64,000 bases of DNA from Vagococcus_D sp963518325 (lineage in GTDB: Bacteria; Bacillota; Bacilli; Lactobacillales; Vagococcaceae): the NCBI RefSeq assembly GCF_963518325.1, contig NZ_CAUQJB010000020.1:24322-88321 (forward strand). Direction: 5' to 3'. This document shows, piece by piece, positions 55,754-64,000 of this stretch. Position 1 is the first letter of the stretch. Each line of letters starts with the position of its first letter. The position numbers and the translations under genes are program-made. Below the pieces are notes generated by a model. That model saw nothing but the letters and a program-made list of their open reading frames with translations. It was not told where the DNA came from and did not search any database.

Positions 55754-56428
55754 TTACTCATACAAGTTCTTATACAGGTCCTGAATCCCCTCTAAATTCT
55801 CCCTTTGCACTGCAATTTTTTTGTCTTTCAAAAAAATCACTCTATTACAAATTTCTTTTATATTATATAAATCATGAGAAGAAATGATTAACGTTTTCCC
55901 TTGCTTCCCCCAGCTACTAATGATTTGGTTGACTGTGCTTATACTACTAGGATCAAGTCCTATTAACGGTTCATCCATCAGCATAATTGGCGCATCACTC
56001 ATGACATACATTGCAATTAAAACGTGCTGCCTCATTCCTAATGACAATTTTTTAACTGAAGTATGTTTATAGTCCTCCATTTTTAAGTATTTTATGATTG
56101 TTTGTTCATCATAAGTACTATTCCAGTTTCTTTTTATCATTTTCAGATGATCCGCAGGTGTCATTTCTTCATAGAGAGATTGACTACTTTCTATAAAAAA
56201 GAAGGATTTGTTAAATATCTCCCTATTTGAACTCGTGTTGCCATTTAGCTTTAATAAGTCATATTTGAGAGGAATGAGATGCGCAATTCCATTAAATAAA
56301 GTTGTTTTCCCCGTTCCGTTTGGGGCAATTAATCCTATGATTTCACCTGAAGACGCTTCTAAATCAAGATTATTAATAATCTTATTTTTACCTCGAGATA
56401 TCTCCAATGATTTTATTAATATAGTCAT
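55754..56428 (-). CDS. ABC transporter ATPase
   Basis: 224 residues from MTILIKSLEI, chosen for AGGAGG seven bases upstream (a longer frame has none). Walker A APNGTGKT (35-42), signature LSLGMRQHVLIA, Walker B 'APIMLMDEPLIGLD' and switch 'IISSHD' are all present. Operon with the permease downstream. Confidence 0.9.
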   Translation of the reverse strand: MTILIKSLEISRGKNKIINNLDLEASSGEIIGLIAPNGTGKTTLFNGIAHLIPLKYDLLKLNGNTSSNREIFNKSFFFIESSQSLYEEMTPADHLKMIKRNWNSTYDEQTIIKYLKMEDYKHTSVKKLSLGMRQHVLIAMYVMSDAPIMLMDEPLIGLDPSSISTVNQIISSWGKQGKTLIISSHDLYNIKEICNRVIFLKDKKIAVQRENLEGIQDLYKNLYE

Positions 56429-56734
56429 GGCTAGTCCTCCTAACACCACGCTTTTTAAGTTTGACATAAACCTCCAAACAAGAAAGCGCCACCTTTTTAA
56501 AATAGTTTACACTAAAAATCAGTTTTTTTCTATCGTTTTTTGAAACGATTTAAGGTTAATTTAAATTTTTAGCTACCTTGCATTTTCTCGTCGCTGCTAC
56601 CCTGTTTTCTTAGTGGAATGGTAGTTATAGCCTTCAACTAAAAAAAGTTGACATAAAAAGAAATTCTCTCATAATGAAGAAAAGGTTCAGAAACAATAAT
56701 AAAGATTAATAATAAATATTAATAATAAATATTA

Positions 56735-56949
56735 ATGATGAAGAGTGTTATCTTGATTATGCAGCTATTAATCAACTGACAGGATTAATAAATATGGAAG
56801 AATTTGCATATTTTAATCAAGAAGATATAAGTAATATTGTATACAAAGGATTTGTAGGGGAAAATGAAGAACGAGTAGTTTCAGCGTTAAAAGAATGGAG
56901 AGAGACAAATATAAATATCCCCAGAGGAACAGTTTCTGATAGTAAATAA
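56735..56949 (+). pseudogene. Plus-strand coding remnant
   Basis: An open piece reads 'INDEECYLDYAAINQLTGLI', 'MEEFAYFNQEDISNIVYKGF', 'ERVVSALKEWRETNINIPRG' and stops at TAA. There is no ribosome site; an AATAATAAATATT direct repeat precedes it. It looks like the tail of an immunity or LXG-locus protein. Unknown. Confidence 0.4.
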
Positions 56950-57212
56950 AAAGATATGACTTATTAATAAAGTGGATCAAGATTATCACGGATTTTCGTG
57001 CTGATCTTTTTTCAGTCTACATTGATTAAACTAATCAATAACGTTAACATTGAAACGATTAACATAACGCCATTTCCTTCTAACAGAAATGATTCCACTA
57101 CAATGAGTAATTCTATTCCAACATTTGCGGAAGAACCTTTTTGAATGACGGCATGACAGAAGTGTAGCAGACTTGCATAGCCTATCTGTTCCCTTTACAA
57201 CATGCAACAAAT

Positions 57213-57240
57213 CCCCCTGCTATTAAAAATAGCAAGGGAA
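57213..57240. terminator. Small terminator-like hairpin
   Basis: CCCCTGCTATT and ATAGCAAGGG pair with one mismatch around AAAA. Confidence 0.45.
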
Positions 57241-57483
57241 TTCGTTAAGCCTTTCATATCGGTCGATAATTTTTAAAGCACCGAGTTGCAAGACGGCTTG
57301 AACTCTCATTGCTTAAGTAATTTTTTTTGGCTTCTATTTCAAATAGTTTAAGAAGTTTTTTTCTGCAATCTATGTGTTCAATTCAACAACCCATCACAGT
57401 GAATTTTCAAATGTACAACATTTGTACTAGACAACGGCTGCTATCCGCCCCAATATAATAGTAACGTGCCTTTTGATTTTTAA

Positions 57484-57957
57484 TTAATTAATTTCTTCAG
57501 TGACTATATCTAAAAGAAACTCTGCAAAACTATCATATAATACTTCATTTTCTTGCGCAGCATCAACAAAACCAGGAAAATACGAGGTAATTTTAGGTTC
57601 GTTATCATCATTTAAATCTTTATAGTTCATACAGTACATCTCACCCATACCTGAATTATATATAACAACTAAATAATCAGGCATATTTACTAAACTTCTT
57701 TCATTTAAAGTAACCCAAACAGCGTCAGGTACTCCCGAATTTTCAAAGTCCTCTCTGAACACACCATAAATTTCTGCTGAACCAAAAGTTAGAGCACCGA
57801 AATGAGATAAAAAAAGTTTATAGTCTTCAGGAAATTCTAAATCTAAAGTTATTTGTGCTTTTTTTATTATATCTTTTGGTGCACCACCAAAATCATCTAC
57901 TAACTCATCATTTTCTTCAATAATTTTTTTGGCTTTATTATATATTACAGTACTCAT
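57484..57957 (-). CDS. SMI1/KNR4 (SUKH) immunity protein
   Basis: 157 residues from MSTVIYNKAK with AAAGGAG upstream. 'PKDIIKKAQITLDLEFPEDYKLFLSHFGALTFG' and 'EIYGV' are diagnostic for SUKH proteins, which neutralise polymorphic nuclease toxins. It lies immediately downstream of the toxin tail at 57971. Confidence 0.9.
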   Translation of the reverse strand: MSTVIYNKAKKIIEENDELVDDFGGAPKDIIKKAQITLDLEFPEDYKLFLSHFGALTFGSAEIYGVFREDFENSGVPDAVWVTLNERSLVNMPDYLVVIYNSGMGEMYCMNYKDLNDDNEPKITSYFPGFVDAAQENEVLYDSFAEFLLDIVTEEIN

Positions 57958-57970
57958 TGAACAATCTCCT

Positions 57971-58725
57971 TTATTTAGAATCATTTACTCTATTTTTCCA
58001 GTAGTCAGAACGCCACTTATTAAAAGCTTTTCTATCTATTCCGGAAAGAACTGAATTTGGATTAATATGAATTACGCTAGAATTACTCTGATGGAAAGAC
58101 TTTTCGACTTCCGCAATACAACTTAAATCCCTCTAAGTCATACAACGTACCTCAATGGTTTCTCCATTTTCTTTCCATTTAAACGATATTTGTTCATATC
58201 TATTTTTAGATTGAGCATTTATTTTTGCATTTTCTGGAATGTTCATTGGAGATTTCTTCTTATATTGATTAGCCAGTTTTAACTTCTCAGCTTCGGTTAA
58301 TGTTGAAATTTTAGGAACCTTAGCCCCATCAACTTTCGTCTTTCCATTAGGATTATTCTTAATTTTAGCCCCTTTAAATTTAGTGTTAGGCTTAGTCACT
58401 ACCTTGCCTGTTTTATTATTAATAAATTTCCCGTTTTTAAACGAAAAACGACCAGATTTAAATGGTGACAGTTTATACTTACCGCCCTTGAATTTTCCGA
58501 AAGGAAACAACAAGGCCAAGGCAAAGAACGATAAATTAGCTTTACCCAAGATGGTCAGCTCTTCTCTTGTGAAAGGACCGATGCTTAGCTTTATAGCTTG
58601 AGCGATCATCATCGTTAAATCGTCGTCACCTTCAGCACTTTTATCAGGAAATAATTTCTCTTGGTAGAGTTTATTAAATCTAAGCTCTTCTGGCGTAATG
58701 TTATTAGGTTCTTCTACACATGCTA
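57971..58725 (-). pseudogene. Orphan LXG-type toxin cassette with internal TAG
   Basis: Frame from 'VEEPNNITPEELRFNKLYQE' through a hydrophobic 'LSFFALALLFPFG' and a Lys/Asn/Gly-rich linker to 'INAQSKNRYEQISFKWKENG'. A TAG at ~58133 interrupts; the same frame continues to 'VLSGIDRKAFNKWRSDYWKN' and TAA at 57971. G-x-x-R-x-x-F-N-x-x-R-x-x-Y-W-K resembles the ends of HNH-type nuclease toxins (inference). No LXG head is attached; SUKH immunity follows. Confidence 0.7.
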
Positions 58726-58777
58726 ATCAGATAGTAAATTGTCTGTTATTTATTTATCTTACTTTTAATCGATGCGC

Positions 58778-59203
58778 TTAAAAATCGTTGTAAGGAAATT
58801 CTTCAATTCCAATGGCCTCAATGCTTTCGCAATAAAAATTTATATAATTAAATCCATCATTTTCGCCATACCCACTGTCATCATGCACATGGAATTTTTT
58901 ATCTTTCGGCCAATCCATTGGTTCTTTCACCATATTTTTAATAATAAATCTGTCATAAATATCAATAGTTGTAACTTCTTTTAAAGACAATTCACTTACA
59001 TTATTAAATTTGAACCTGGATAACATTACATTAGACGTTTTTGAAAAATTAGTCTTTAAATCTAAAATTAATATTGATTGCTTCTCATTAAATACATTTT
59101 CTTCTATACAATATTCTATTTTCATAATATCACTAAAATAAAATGGATTACTTGAGCCAATCTTATCTAAAATCACTTGACTATTTTCAATATATTCAAA
59201 CAT
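58778..59203 (-). CDS. Putative immunity protein, 141 residues
   Basis: Start MFEYIENSQV with AGGAG upstream. 'FYFSDIMKIEYCIEEN' and the acidic, aromatic 'FHVHDDSGYGENDGFNYINF' are visible. It follows the His-rich toxin remnant at 59254, so it is the likely partner. Family not recognised. Confidence 0.65.
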   Translation of the reverse strand: MFEYIENSQVILDKIGSSNPFYFSDIMKIEYCIEENVFNEKQSILILDLKTNFSKTSNVMLSRFKFNNVSELSLKEVTTIDIYDRFIIKNMVKEPMDWPKDKKFHVHDDSGYGENDGFNYINFYCESIEAIGIEEFPYNDF

Positions 59204-59253
59204 ATTTTCACTCCTATTTATCAAAATTAAATATTATTCTATTTGTTTCTGGA

Positions 59254-59890
59254 TCAATTCTTCCATTCAAACTCATGTATATGTGGGTTGATATGGTGTA
59301 AAGAATTTCCATAATCTGAATAATCTATTCTAATACTTTGTTTTCCTTGTTTATCATAAATTATAATAGATTTTTCAATATTTCCACTAGATCTAAGTCT
59401 ATTGAATTCTATTTTACTATTTGGAACTCCGTCCATGGAAGAACAATTCTTTTATAGTAATCTTCTGGTAAAAATAGCTCAGTAGGAAAATCACTAGGTC
59501 TTGTGACTGAATCACTCATTAACTGATATGCCATTTTTTTACCATACGAGCACTGAAAACTTGCCCAAAGGCCTCCATCGCTGGCGTAACCATTCCTGCA
59601 TATAGAAACTTATTTTTTTCAGCTGCTGTTAATTTTTTTCCTGTGTGCGGGTGAATCCCTTTGCTTGCACATAAAATATACTTTTAGTAAACCGTGTTTA
59701 AATCATCTGTCTTCTTGACAAGCATCTCTTCAGCTGGAATATCACCAATCTTCATGCCTGTAAGCATGCCTAAATTCAGTTTACCATCTCAACCTGATGC
59801 GACACATTTCTTAGTTAGAACAGGTATAAGGCTTCTTTAACTAATTTGACGTCTATGCATGCTGTCGATACATTTTGCTAATCGACTATT
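59254..59890 (-). pseudogene. Deletion derivative of the LXG locus with His-rich toxin tail
   Basis: From right to left: 59830-59890 is a broken copy of the RadC-like N-terminus (compare 63790-63860); 59540-59790 is ~250 bp of the LXG-toxin middle, nearly identical to 61304-61557; then 'RPSDFPTELFLPEDYYK' and, after a frameshift near 59440, a tail with 'NSKIEFNRLRSSGNIEKSI', 'YDKQGK' and H-H-I-N-P-H-I-H-E-F-E-W. The tail belongs to the same family as cassette C at 47346. Immunity gene follows at 59203. Confidence 0.7.
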
Positions 59891-59927
59891 CACAATAATC
59901 TCCTTCTAAATTGTGATACAAAAATAA

Positions 59928-59956
59928 GCCAATCGCCTTGGTATCTGCTGATTGGC
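59928..59956. repeat. Hairpin shared with 63900-63930
   Basis: GCCAATC..GATTGGC inside ~60 bp that recur upstream of the RadC-like gene (AAAAATAAGCCAATC at both sites). The shared sequence marks the duplicated end of the LXG locus and may terminate upstream transcription. Confidence 0.55.
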
Positions 59957-60056
59957 ATATCGCTATAATATATTTCCATATCTGTTTCATTTAGTTACAC
60001 ACTAGGCATTTCCAAAAATTAATACAACTATCGAAATCATATAGATAAATCTTAAA

Positions 60057-60377
60057 CTAATGAATTTCATGAACAGTAATTTGAGGTGGAAAACTAGATA
60101 TAATGTCGATCATATCATCTCTTGTCACGATCATATAATGTGTTACTTCTCCCATAAATCCTAAACTCTCTTTTTTCAGCCAATCAATGTATTTAGACGT
60201 AGATTTTTCATATATAGGATTGCCATAAAACTTTTCTCTGTATACTTGGAGCTCCTCCATGCTATCATATGTTTCTATTCTTCGCCCTTCATCAGTCATG
60301 CAAATAGAATCGACAAAATTGACATATATCTCTAGATTCTGTTCATCTCCTAATAGTTTAATTGTCGTGCCATCCAT
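60057..60377 (-). CDS. Putative immunity protein, start uncertain
   Basis: 106 codons from MDGTTIKLLG, but no ribosome site there. The frame stays open upstream through 'NFNLKKELYDSYEISEITQN' to a TGA, beyond which it begins MQEK at 60455. A gene starting at 60455 with one TGA at codon 5 is therefore possible. 'TSKYIDWLKKESLGFMGEVT' and 'IISSFPPQITVHEIH' are visible. Among immunity genes of the LXG locus; family unknown. Confidence 0.5.
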   Translation of the reverse strand: MDGTTIKLLGDEQNLEIYVNFVDSICMTDEGRRIETYDSMEELQVYREKFYGNPIYEKSTSKYIDWLKKESLGFMGEVTHYMIVTRDDMIDIISSFPPQITVHEIH

Positions 60378-60504
60378 ATTTTGAGTGATTTCTGAAATCT
60401 CATATGAATCATATAATTCTTTTTTCAGATTAAAGTTTTTTCATTTTTCTTGCATTATAATCATCTTTTTAACTCTTAATTATTAAGTCTGATAAATGAC
60501 TTTC

Positions 60505-60873
60505 TTATTCACAGTATATCTGAAGCCTATCTACCTCTAAAGAAATATATTGTCCTACTAGATATTCATAATCTTCAAACAAGTCACTTGTAATGAAAAA
60601 ACCCACATCTAAAACATTATCTTCTAACAACTTTCCCCACAACTTGTAACTAAAATTGTTGAGATGCTTAATTTCTTTTACTTGTTCATTCTCCTGTTTC
60701 TCAATTTCTAAAACATTATTAATGAAAATATCTATTTCCGCTTCATACTCTTTTCCTACCTCTAATTCTTGAGGTGATACGTTAAAAGCAACAATTTTTT
60801 GATTTTTAACTAAAAAATCTATCTCTTCTTCAACAAGAGGATCAATTTTACTAACTTTGACTAAATTATTCAT
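60505..60873 (-). CDS. Putative immunity protein of the LXG toxin
   Basis: 122 acidic residues, ATG with AGAGG upstream, 10 bp after the LXG toxin stop. 'NVSPQELEVGKEYEAEIDIF' and 'GFFITSDLFEDYEYLVGQYI' are visible. Position directly after the toxin is the normal immunity position. Family not recognised. Confidence 0.7.
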   Translation of the reverse strand: MNNLVKVSKIDPLVEEEIDFLVKNQKIVAFNVSPQELEVGKEYEAEIDIFINNVLEIEKQENEQVKEIKHLNNFSYKLWGKLLEDNVLDVGFFITSDLFEDYEYLVGQYISLEVDRLQIYCE

Positions 60874-60883
60874 TATTTAACCT

Positions 60884-62373
60884 CTATTCAATTGGATTAA
60901 TAACTGGTATGTTCTTTCCATCATTCATCATTTTCCAAAACGTTTTACCACTTTCAACATGATATGTGGTAATTTCTCCTAAATTGTTAGTTCCCACAAA
61001 CTCAAATTTAGCATAACTTTTTATTGGAACACCATTAACATTAGTTAAACTACTATTTTTCATAAATTTAACATAGCCTGTCCTAACTTCACCCTTATAG
61101 TTATACTGAACTTTCGTTCCCTTATTTATGACATCATTAGCACCTGCTAGATATTCATCAACGTTAGAAAAAGTACTGCCAAATTCTCCACCATGTTTTG
61201 AATAATGAGCTTCCAATTTCTCTGAATTTCCAAAATTAGCCCCACTGACTTTCTTAAGGCCTCCATCCTTCAGAGAATCACTCTCTAACTGATCAGACAT
61301 TTTTTTAACCATACGGGCAATGAAAACCTGTCCAAAGGCATCCATCGCCGGCGTAACCATTCCCGCATATAAAAACTTATTTTTTTCAGAGGCTGTTAAT
61401 TTTTTTCCTGTGTGCGGATGAATTCCTTTGCTAGCACATAAAATATACTTTTGGTAAACCGTGTTTAAATCATCAGTCTTCTTGACAAGCATCTCTTCAG
61501 CTGGAATATCACCAATCTTCATGCCTGTAAGCATGCCTAAATTCAGTTTACCATCTTTTACCATCTGATGATAGAGACTTGTCAATCGAGCATTTTCTTC
61601 TGCGCTATTGCCTACCTTGGAAACTGAATAATAAGGAGCGACTTCGCTTGTACCAGGATGATAAATAAGCTCACACCCTTCAAACTGAGCTAAATCTCGC
61701 TTTGTTTGAGCCATATTTATATCATCAACCCACGCCATCTCCGTTTTCTTAGGTATTGAAAACGTCCCTACACTAGAATTCCAAGAACTACTCGCAACAC
61801 TAGTCCCCGTTTTAACAGCTTGTTTCAAGCCCTCTATCTCCGCAAATATATCAGATGACCTACTATTAAACTCCAACAATTTATACAGCTTTTCTTCCAA
61901 CTTTTGCCTAGCCCGATCATAGGTTGCCATCAATGAATTTGCCCCAGACATTCGGGAAGCAATAGACACATCCAAGCTCCGTCCTGTAGTTGGCGATACA
62001 ACAGATTATGCAAACGATCGTACAGATCGGAAAGTTCTGACTTCTGGCGGTTTAGCTGCGCAATTTTCTCTCTTAGTTCAGACTCCTTCAAATCTTCGCT
62101 ATCAACCGTCGCCATGTATTCTTCTGGGAATTTCTGACAAGCTTCCATGACTGCCTCTGATAAAAGTATACCACCTTTTGATAAAGGAATTAAGACCGCA
62201 TAAAAAAATTGTTTTGCCGAATCATAAGCCGCTCCCTGCAATTGTGGGCTCCCTAATGTAAAATCATTAATCGCTCGTTGCAATTGCTCAAAGCCCTGTT
62301 TTTGTTGACGACAGATAGCCGCTACACTTGAAGCTTGGCTTTTGGAGGATGAGACATACATATCCACACTCAT
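60884..62373 (-). pseudogene. LXG type VII secreted toxin, frameshifted once
   Basis: Residues 1-135 (62373-61960) are a classic LXG domain: 'MSVDMYVSSSKSQASSVAAI', 'GSPQLQGAAYDSAKQFFYAV', 'LIPLSKGGILLSEAVMEACQ'. Near 61975 one A is missing (GGAGC where GGAAGC would read Q-D-G-S-L-D-V-S); the other frame continues to the end at 60884. The middle has 'GKKLTASEKNKFLYAGMVTP'. The C-terminal ~115 residues ('LEAHYSKHGGEFGSTFSNVD', 'EYLAGANDVINKG', 'GYVKFMKNSS') look like a BECR-fold RNase toxin (inference from H-x-x-K-H-G pattern). Overlaps the small partner gene by ATGA. Confidence 0.85.
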
Positions 62374-62657
62374 GATGGTTGTTCCTCCTCTTCTCTCGTT
62401 ATTTTTTGTTTTTCGTCATAGAGGGCGTCCAATTCCTTTTGAACGGATTGATGTTGATGCTTCACACTTTGTCGCACACTTGAAAATGTCTCTTCCATTT
62501 TTTGTGAGTCTTGATAAACATCATGGATAGTTCTTCAAAAAAACGGAGAATCATCTGTCCCACTAAACAAATAACGCATATCACTGAACAAGTGATTAGC
62601 TTTTGAAAAATGTCCGAAACAATCCTCTTCCAATCGTTCTAGTATAGGAGCCGTCAT
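62370..62657 (-). pseudogene. Small helical LXG partner (Lap-type), internal TGA
   Basis: 95 codons from ATG 62657 to a TGA that overlaps the LXG start (ATGA). 'LERLEEDCFGHFSKANHLFS' and the coiled 'SVRQSVKHQHQSVQKELDAL' fit the small helical chaperone-like proteins encoded just before LXG toxins (DUF3958/TIGR04197 types). A TGA follows 'TDDSPFF', so full-length protein needs reversion or readthrough. Confidence 0.65.
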
Positions 62658-62694
62658 AAGCTGTATGAATGACCACCCCTAAAAGATGCCTTAT

Positions 62695-63015
62695 TTAGTA
62701 TTCATTTGGCAATAGCATCGTCTGAGTCACACCATCATCGATGATCCAAACTTTTTCAATTGAGCAATTCCGATACTCCTCTAATAAGATTAACTCATAT
62801 TTCCGCTGATACTTAGGCTCTTCTTGACGATGTGTGACAATCAATTTCTTTCGCGCCTCATCTTTCTTAAACTCGAAGATCTGAAAGTAATCCAGCTCAA
62901 CATCTCCTTTCGCAACTAGCCCGTCAATCACCCGCCAACAAAACAGCTTGAGGTTTTCTGGTAGCTCCAGCGCAATTCCTTTAATAATAAAGCGGTTACT
63001 ATTTGGTTTAAACAT
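62695..63015 (-). CDS. DUF960 family protein
   Basis: 106 residues. The family pattern is clear: 'NRFIIKGIALELPENLKLFCW', 'DYFQIFEF', 'THRQEEPKY'. The function of DUF960 is unknown; members are common on plasmids and integrative elements, often near RadC-like genes as here. Intact. Confidence 0.8.
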   Translation of the reverse strand: MFKPNSNRFIIKGIALELPENLKLFCWRVIDGLVAKGDVELDYFQIFEFKKDEARKKLIVTHRQEEPKYQRKYELILLEEYRNCSIEKVWIIDDGVTQTMLLPNEY

Positions 63016-63070
63016 GTTTTAGTCTCCTTGGTGATAGGCTTATAAATAACACTTATTGACTTGGGTTAAC

Positions 63071-63370
63071 TTATTCATGATGACCACCTGTTTGATACCA
63101 GACTAACTTCCCATCTACTAGCACACCTCTGACGTACTCGACCTCACTGGTGGGATTTGTAATAAAGTAAACGGTATAGTCGACTTCGGCTCTGCTATCT
63201 TCTAATAGATAGACATGTGTCATCACTAAGTCCGGAAGTTGACACTCTTTTGGTAAAGTTTCTTGATCGAGTTCTTCTCTTTCCATTGTGATACTTTCGT
63301 ATGCCCAATCACCCTCGTTTGATTCAATATGATGCTGTTTTAACACCATTTCTTGTGCTAGTCTTAACAT
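63071..63370 (-). CDS. Hypothetical protein, 99 residues
   Basis: MLRLAQEMVLKQHHI with a GGGAGAAG site upstream. Acidic, beta-rich: 'TMEREELDQETLPKECQLPD', 'VDYTVYFITNPTSEVEYV'. It lies between DUF960 and the RadC-like gene in a mobile-element style cluster. Family not recognised. Confidence 0.65.
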   Translation of the reverse strand: MLRLAQEMVLKQHHIESNEGDWAYESITMEREELDQETLPKECQLPDLVMTHVYLLEDSRAEVDYTVYFITNPTSEVEYVRGVLVDGKLVWYQTGGHHE

Positions 63371-63412
63371 TTTTTTACTTCTCCCTTACATCCATATTCC
63401 AGGGCCTTATCG

Positions 63413-63831
63413 TTAGCATAAGCCAAATTCTTTTAGTGAATAATACTCTTGATCGTTAACTATAAGATGATCACCCAATTTAATCCCAATAAGTTCCCCG
63501 GCCTCTTTTAGTCGTTTCGTAAACAAAATATCATTATCCGATGCTTCTAAGTAGCCACTCGGATGATGATGTCCAATGAAGAAGGTATCGGTATTACTCA
63601 GGATTAATGGCTTCATAATCTCCCGGACATGAACAATACTTTGTGTCACACTACCGATATGGCCGTATTAATCAAAGTCAGCTCGTTTTTGGCACACACC
63701 CCGATCACAACTAAACATTCCCGGTCCCTTTCTCCGATGAATTGACGAATCAGATCAAATAAATCACCTGATGTAAATACCTTTCTTGGTTGATATAGAA
63801 GCGATGATCCTTTGACTAATTTGACACTCAC
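63413..63831 (-). pseudogene. RadC-like JAB-domain protein, frameshifted
   Basis: The first frame (from GTG 63831) ends '..ELTLINTAISVV'; the second resumes at once 'QSIVHVREIMKPLILSN', H-H-H-P-S-G, S-x-N-D and ends 'YYSLKEFGLC'. Together they give a short RadC/JAB protein with the metal motif H-x-H-P-S-G...D. A one-base indel near 63655 separates them. The frame is open upstream of the GTG to a GGAGGAG site at ~63872, with no usual start codon at the proper distance ('II IKDQPAKRIDI' follows), so the start may be mutated as well. Confidence 0.8.
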
Positions 63832-63899
63832 GATGTCGATACGTTTTGCTGGTTGATCTTTGATGATAATCTCCTCCTAAATTTTCAGACACAAAAATA

Positions 63900-63930
63900 A
63901 GCCAATCTCCTTTGTATCAAGAGATTGACT
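63900..63930. repeat. Hairpin shared with 59928-59956
   Basis: GCCAATCTC pairs with GAGATTG-C/T; the surrounding sequence is duplicated at 59884-60000. It lies upstream of the RadC-like gene. Confidence 0.5.
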
Positions 63931-64000
63931 CATCACTATAATATATATTTATTGGCTCTATAATAAATGGTGTTGATGAGTAATATCATCAATGCCTATT

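Larger units (their letters stand above)
56430..57480. other. Mostly non-coding stretch
   Basis: Contains one plus-strand coding remnant (56735-56949) and one hairpin (57213-57240). Otherwise nothing supported; 57250-57320 on the minus strand reads 'RVQAVLQLGALKIIDRYERL', perhaps an IS scrap. Confidence 0.4.

Noticed and set aside
54611..56428. ABC exporter as the missing transporter of the lanthipeptide cluster
   Set aside because: It has no peptidase domain and lies more than 40 kb away with unrelated neighbours; no evidence links the two.
60440..62600. TGA read as tryptophan (recoding), because two genes of the LXG locus have a lone TGA
   Set aside because: Elsewhere in the window TGA is a normal stop (for example in the ATGA couplings), and other broken genes have TAA or TAG. 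Mutation is simpler.

Overview
The window looks like an accessory region of a low-GC Gram-positive chromosome of the Lactobacillales, most likely Enterococcaceae or Vagococcus-like. The grounds are AGGAGG-type ribosome binding sites, ATGA gene couplings, LXG type VII toxins, an Rgg regulator, an LPxTG surface-protein remnant and a DUF960/RadC-like gene pair. The genus is inferred, not proven. Almost every gene is on the minus strand. Composition is patchy: the lanthipeptide and toxin regions are very AT-rich, while the Wadjet operon and the nucleoside/ECF operon are clearly richer in G+C and intact.

Layout: (1) 1-4.1 kb holds the start of a large Sec-secreted protein with two in-frame 159-residue repeats (it runs off the left edge), then a broken FtsX-type ABC permease. 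(2) 4.2-6.3 kb is mostly decayed sequence with an IS4-like remnant. (3) 6.3-13.8 kb is a class II lanthipeptide cluster (lanA, lanM, flavin reductase, stand-alone LanC-like cyclase, alpha/beta hydrolase) headed by an Rgg regulator. A nine-codon divergent gene encoding MWWWLLIFL lies next to rgg and strongly resembles the leaderless SIP pheromone of RopB. (4) 13.8-15.9 kb is IS debris. (5) 15.9-24.1 kb is a complete type II Wadjet operon, jetABCD. (6) 24.2-33 kb holds a duplicated membrane-anchored gene pair flanking IS remnants, decayed genes and a helicase-nuclease fusion. (7) 33-40.9 kb is a nucleoside uptake and salvage operon (ECF transporter, TrpF-like isomerase, PfkB kinase, nucleoside hydrolase, YfcC carrier) preceded by a candidate structured RNA.

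(8) 41.2-52 kb is a decayed array of polymorphic-toxin cassettes. A Sec-secreted protein with PPC-like beta-sandwich modules and a shared pre-toxin module ends in alternative toxin tails, each followed by an immunity gene; partial 'orphan' cassettes lie downstream. (9) 52-54.2 kb is gene-free and holds five imperfect copies of a structured repeat. (10) 54.6-56.4 kb is an ABC exporter. (11) 57.5-63.8 kb is a second, LXG/type VII toxin locus with its own orphan cassettes and immunity genes, headed by a broken RadC-like gene and DUF960.

Together the window combines interbacterial competition (lanthipeptide, two toxin arrays), anti-plasmid defence (Wadjet, perhaps the helicase-nuclease) and one metabolic operon. 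Frameshifts and internal stops are abundant in the toxin regions and in the lanthipeptide cyclase; several sit in short homopolymers, so real decay, phase variation and assembly error must be told apart.
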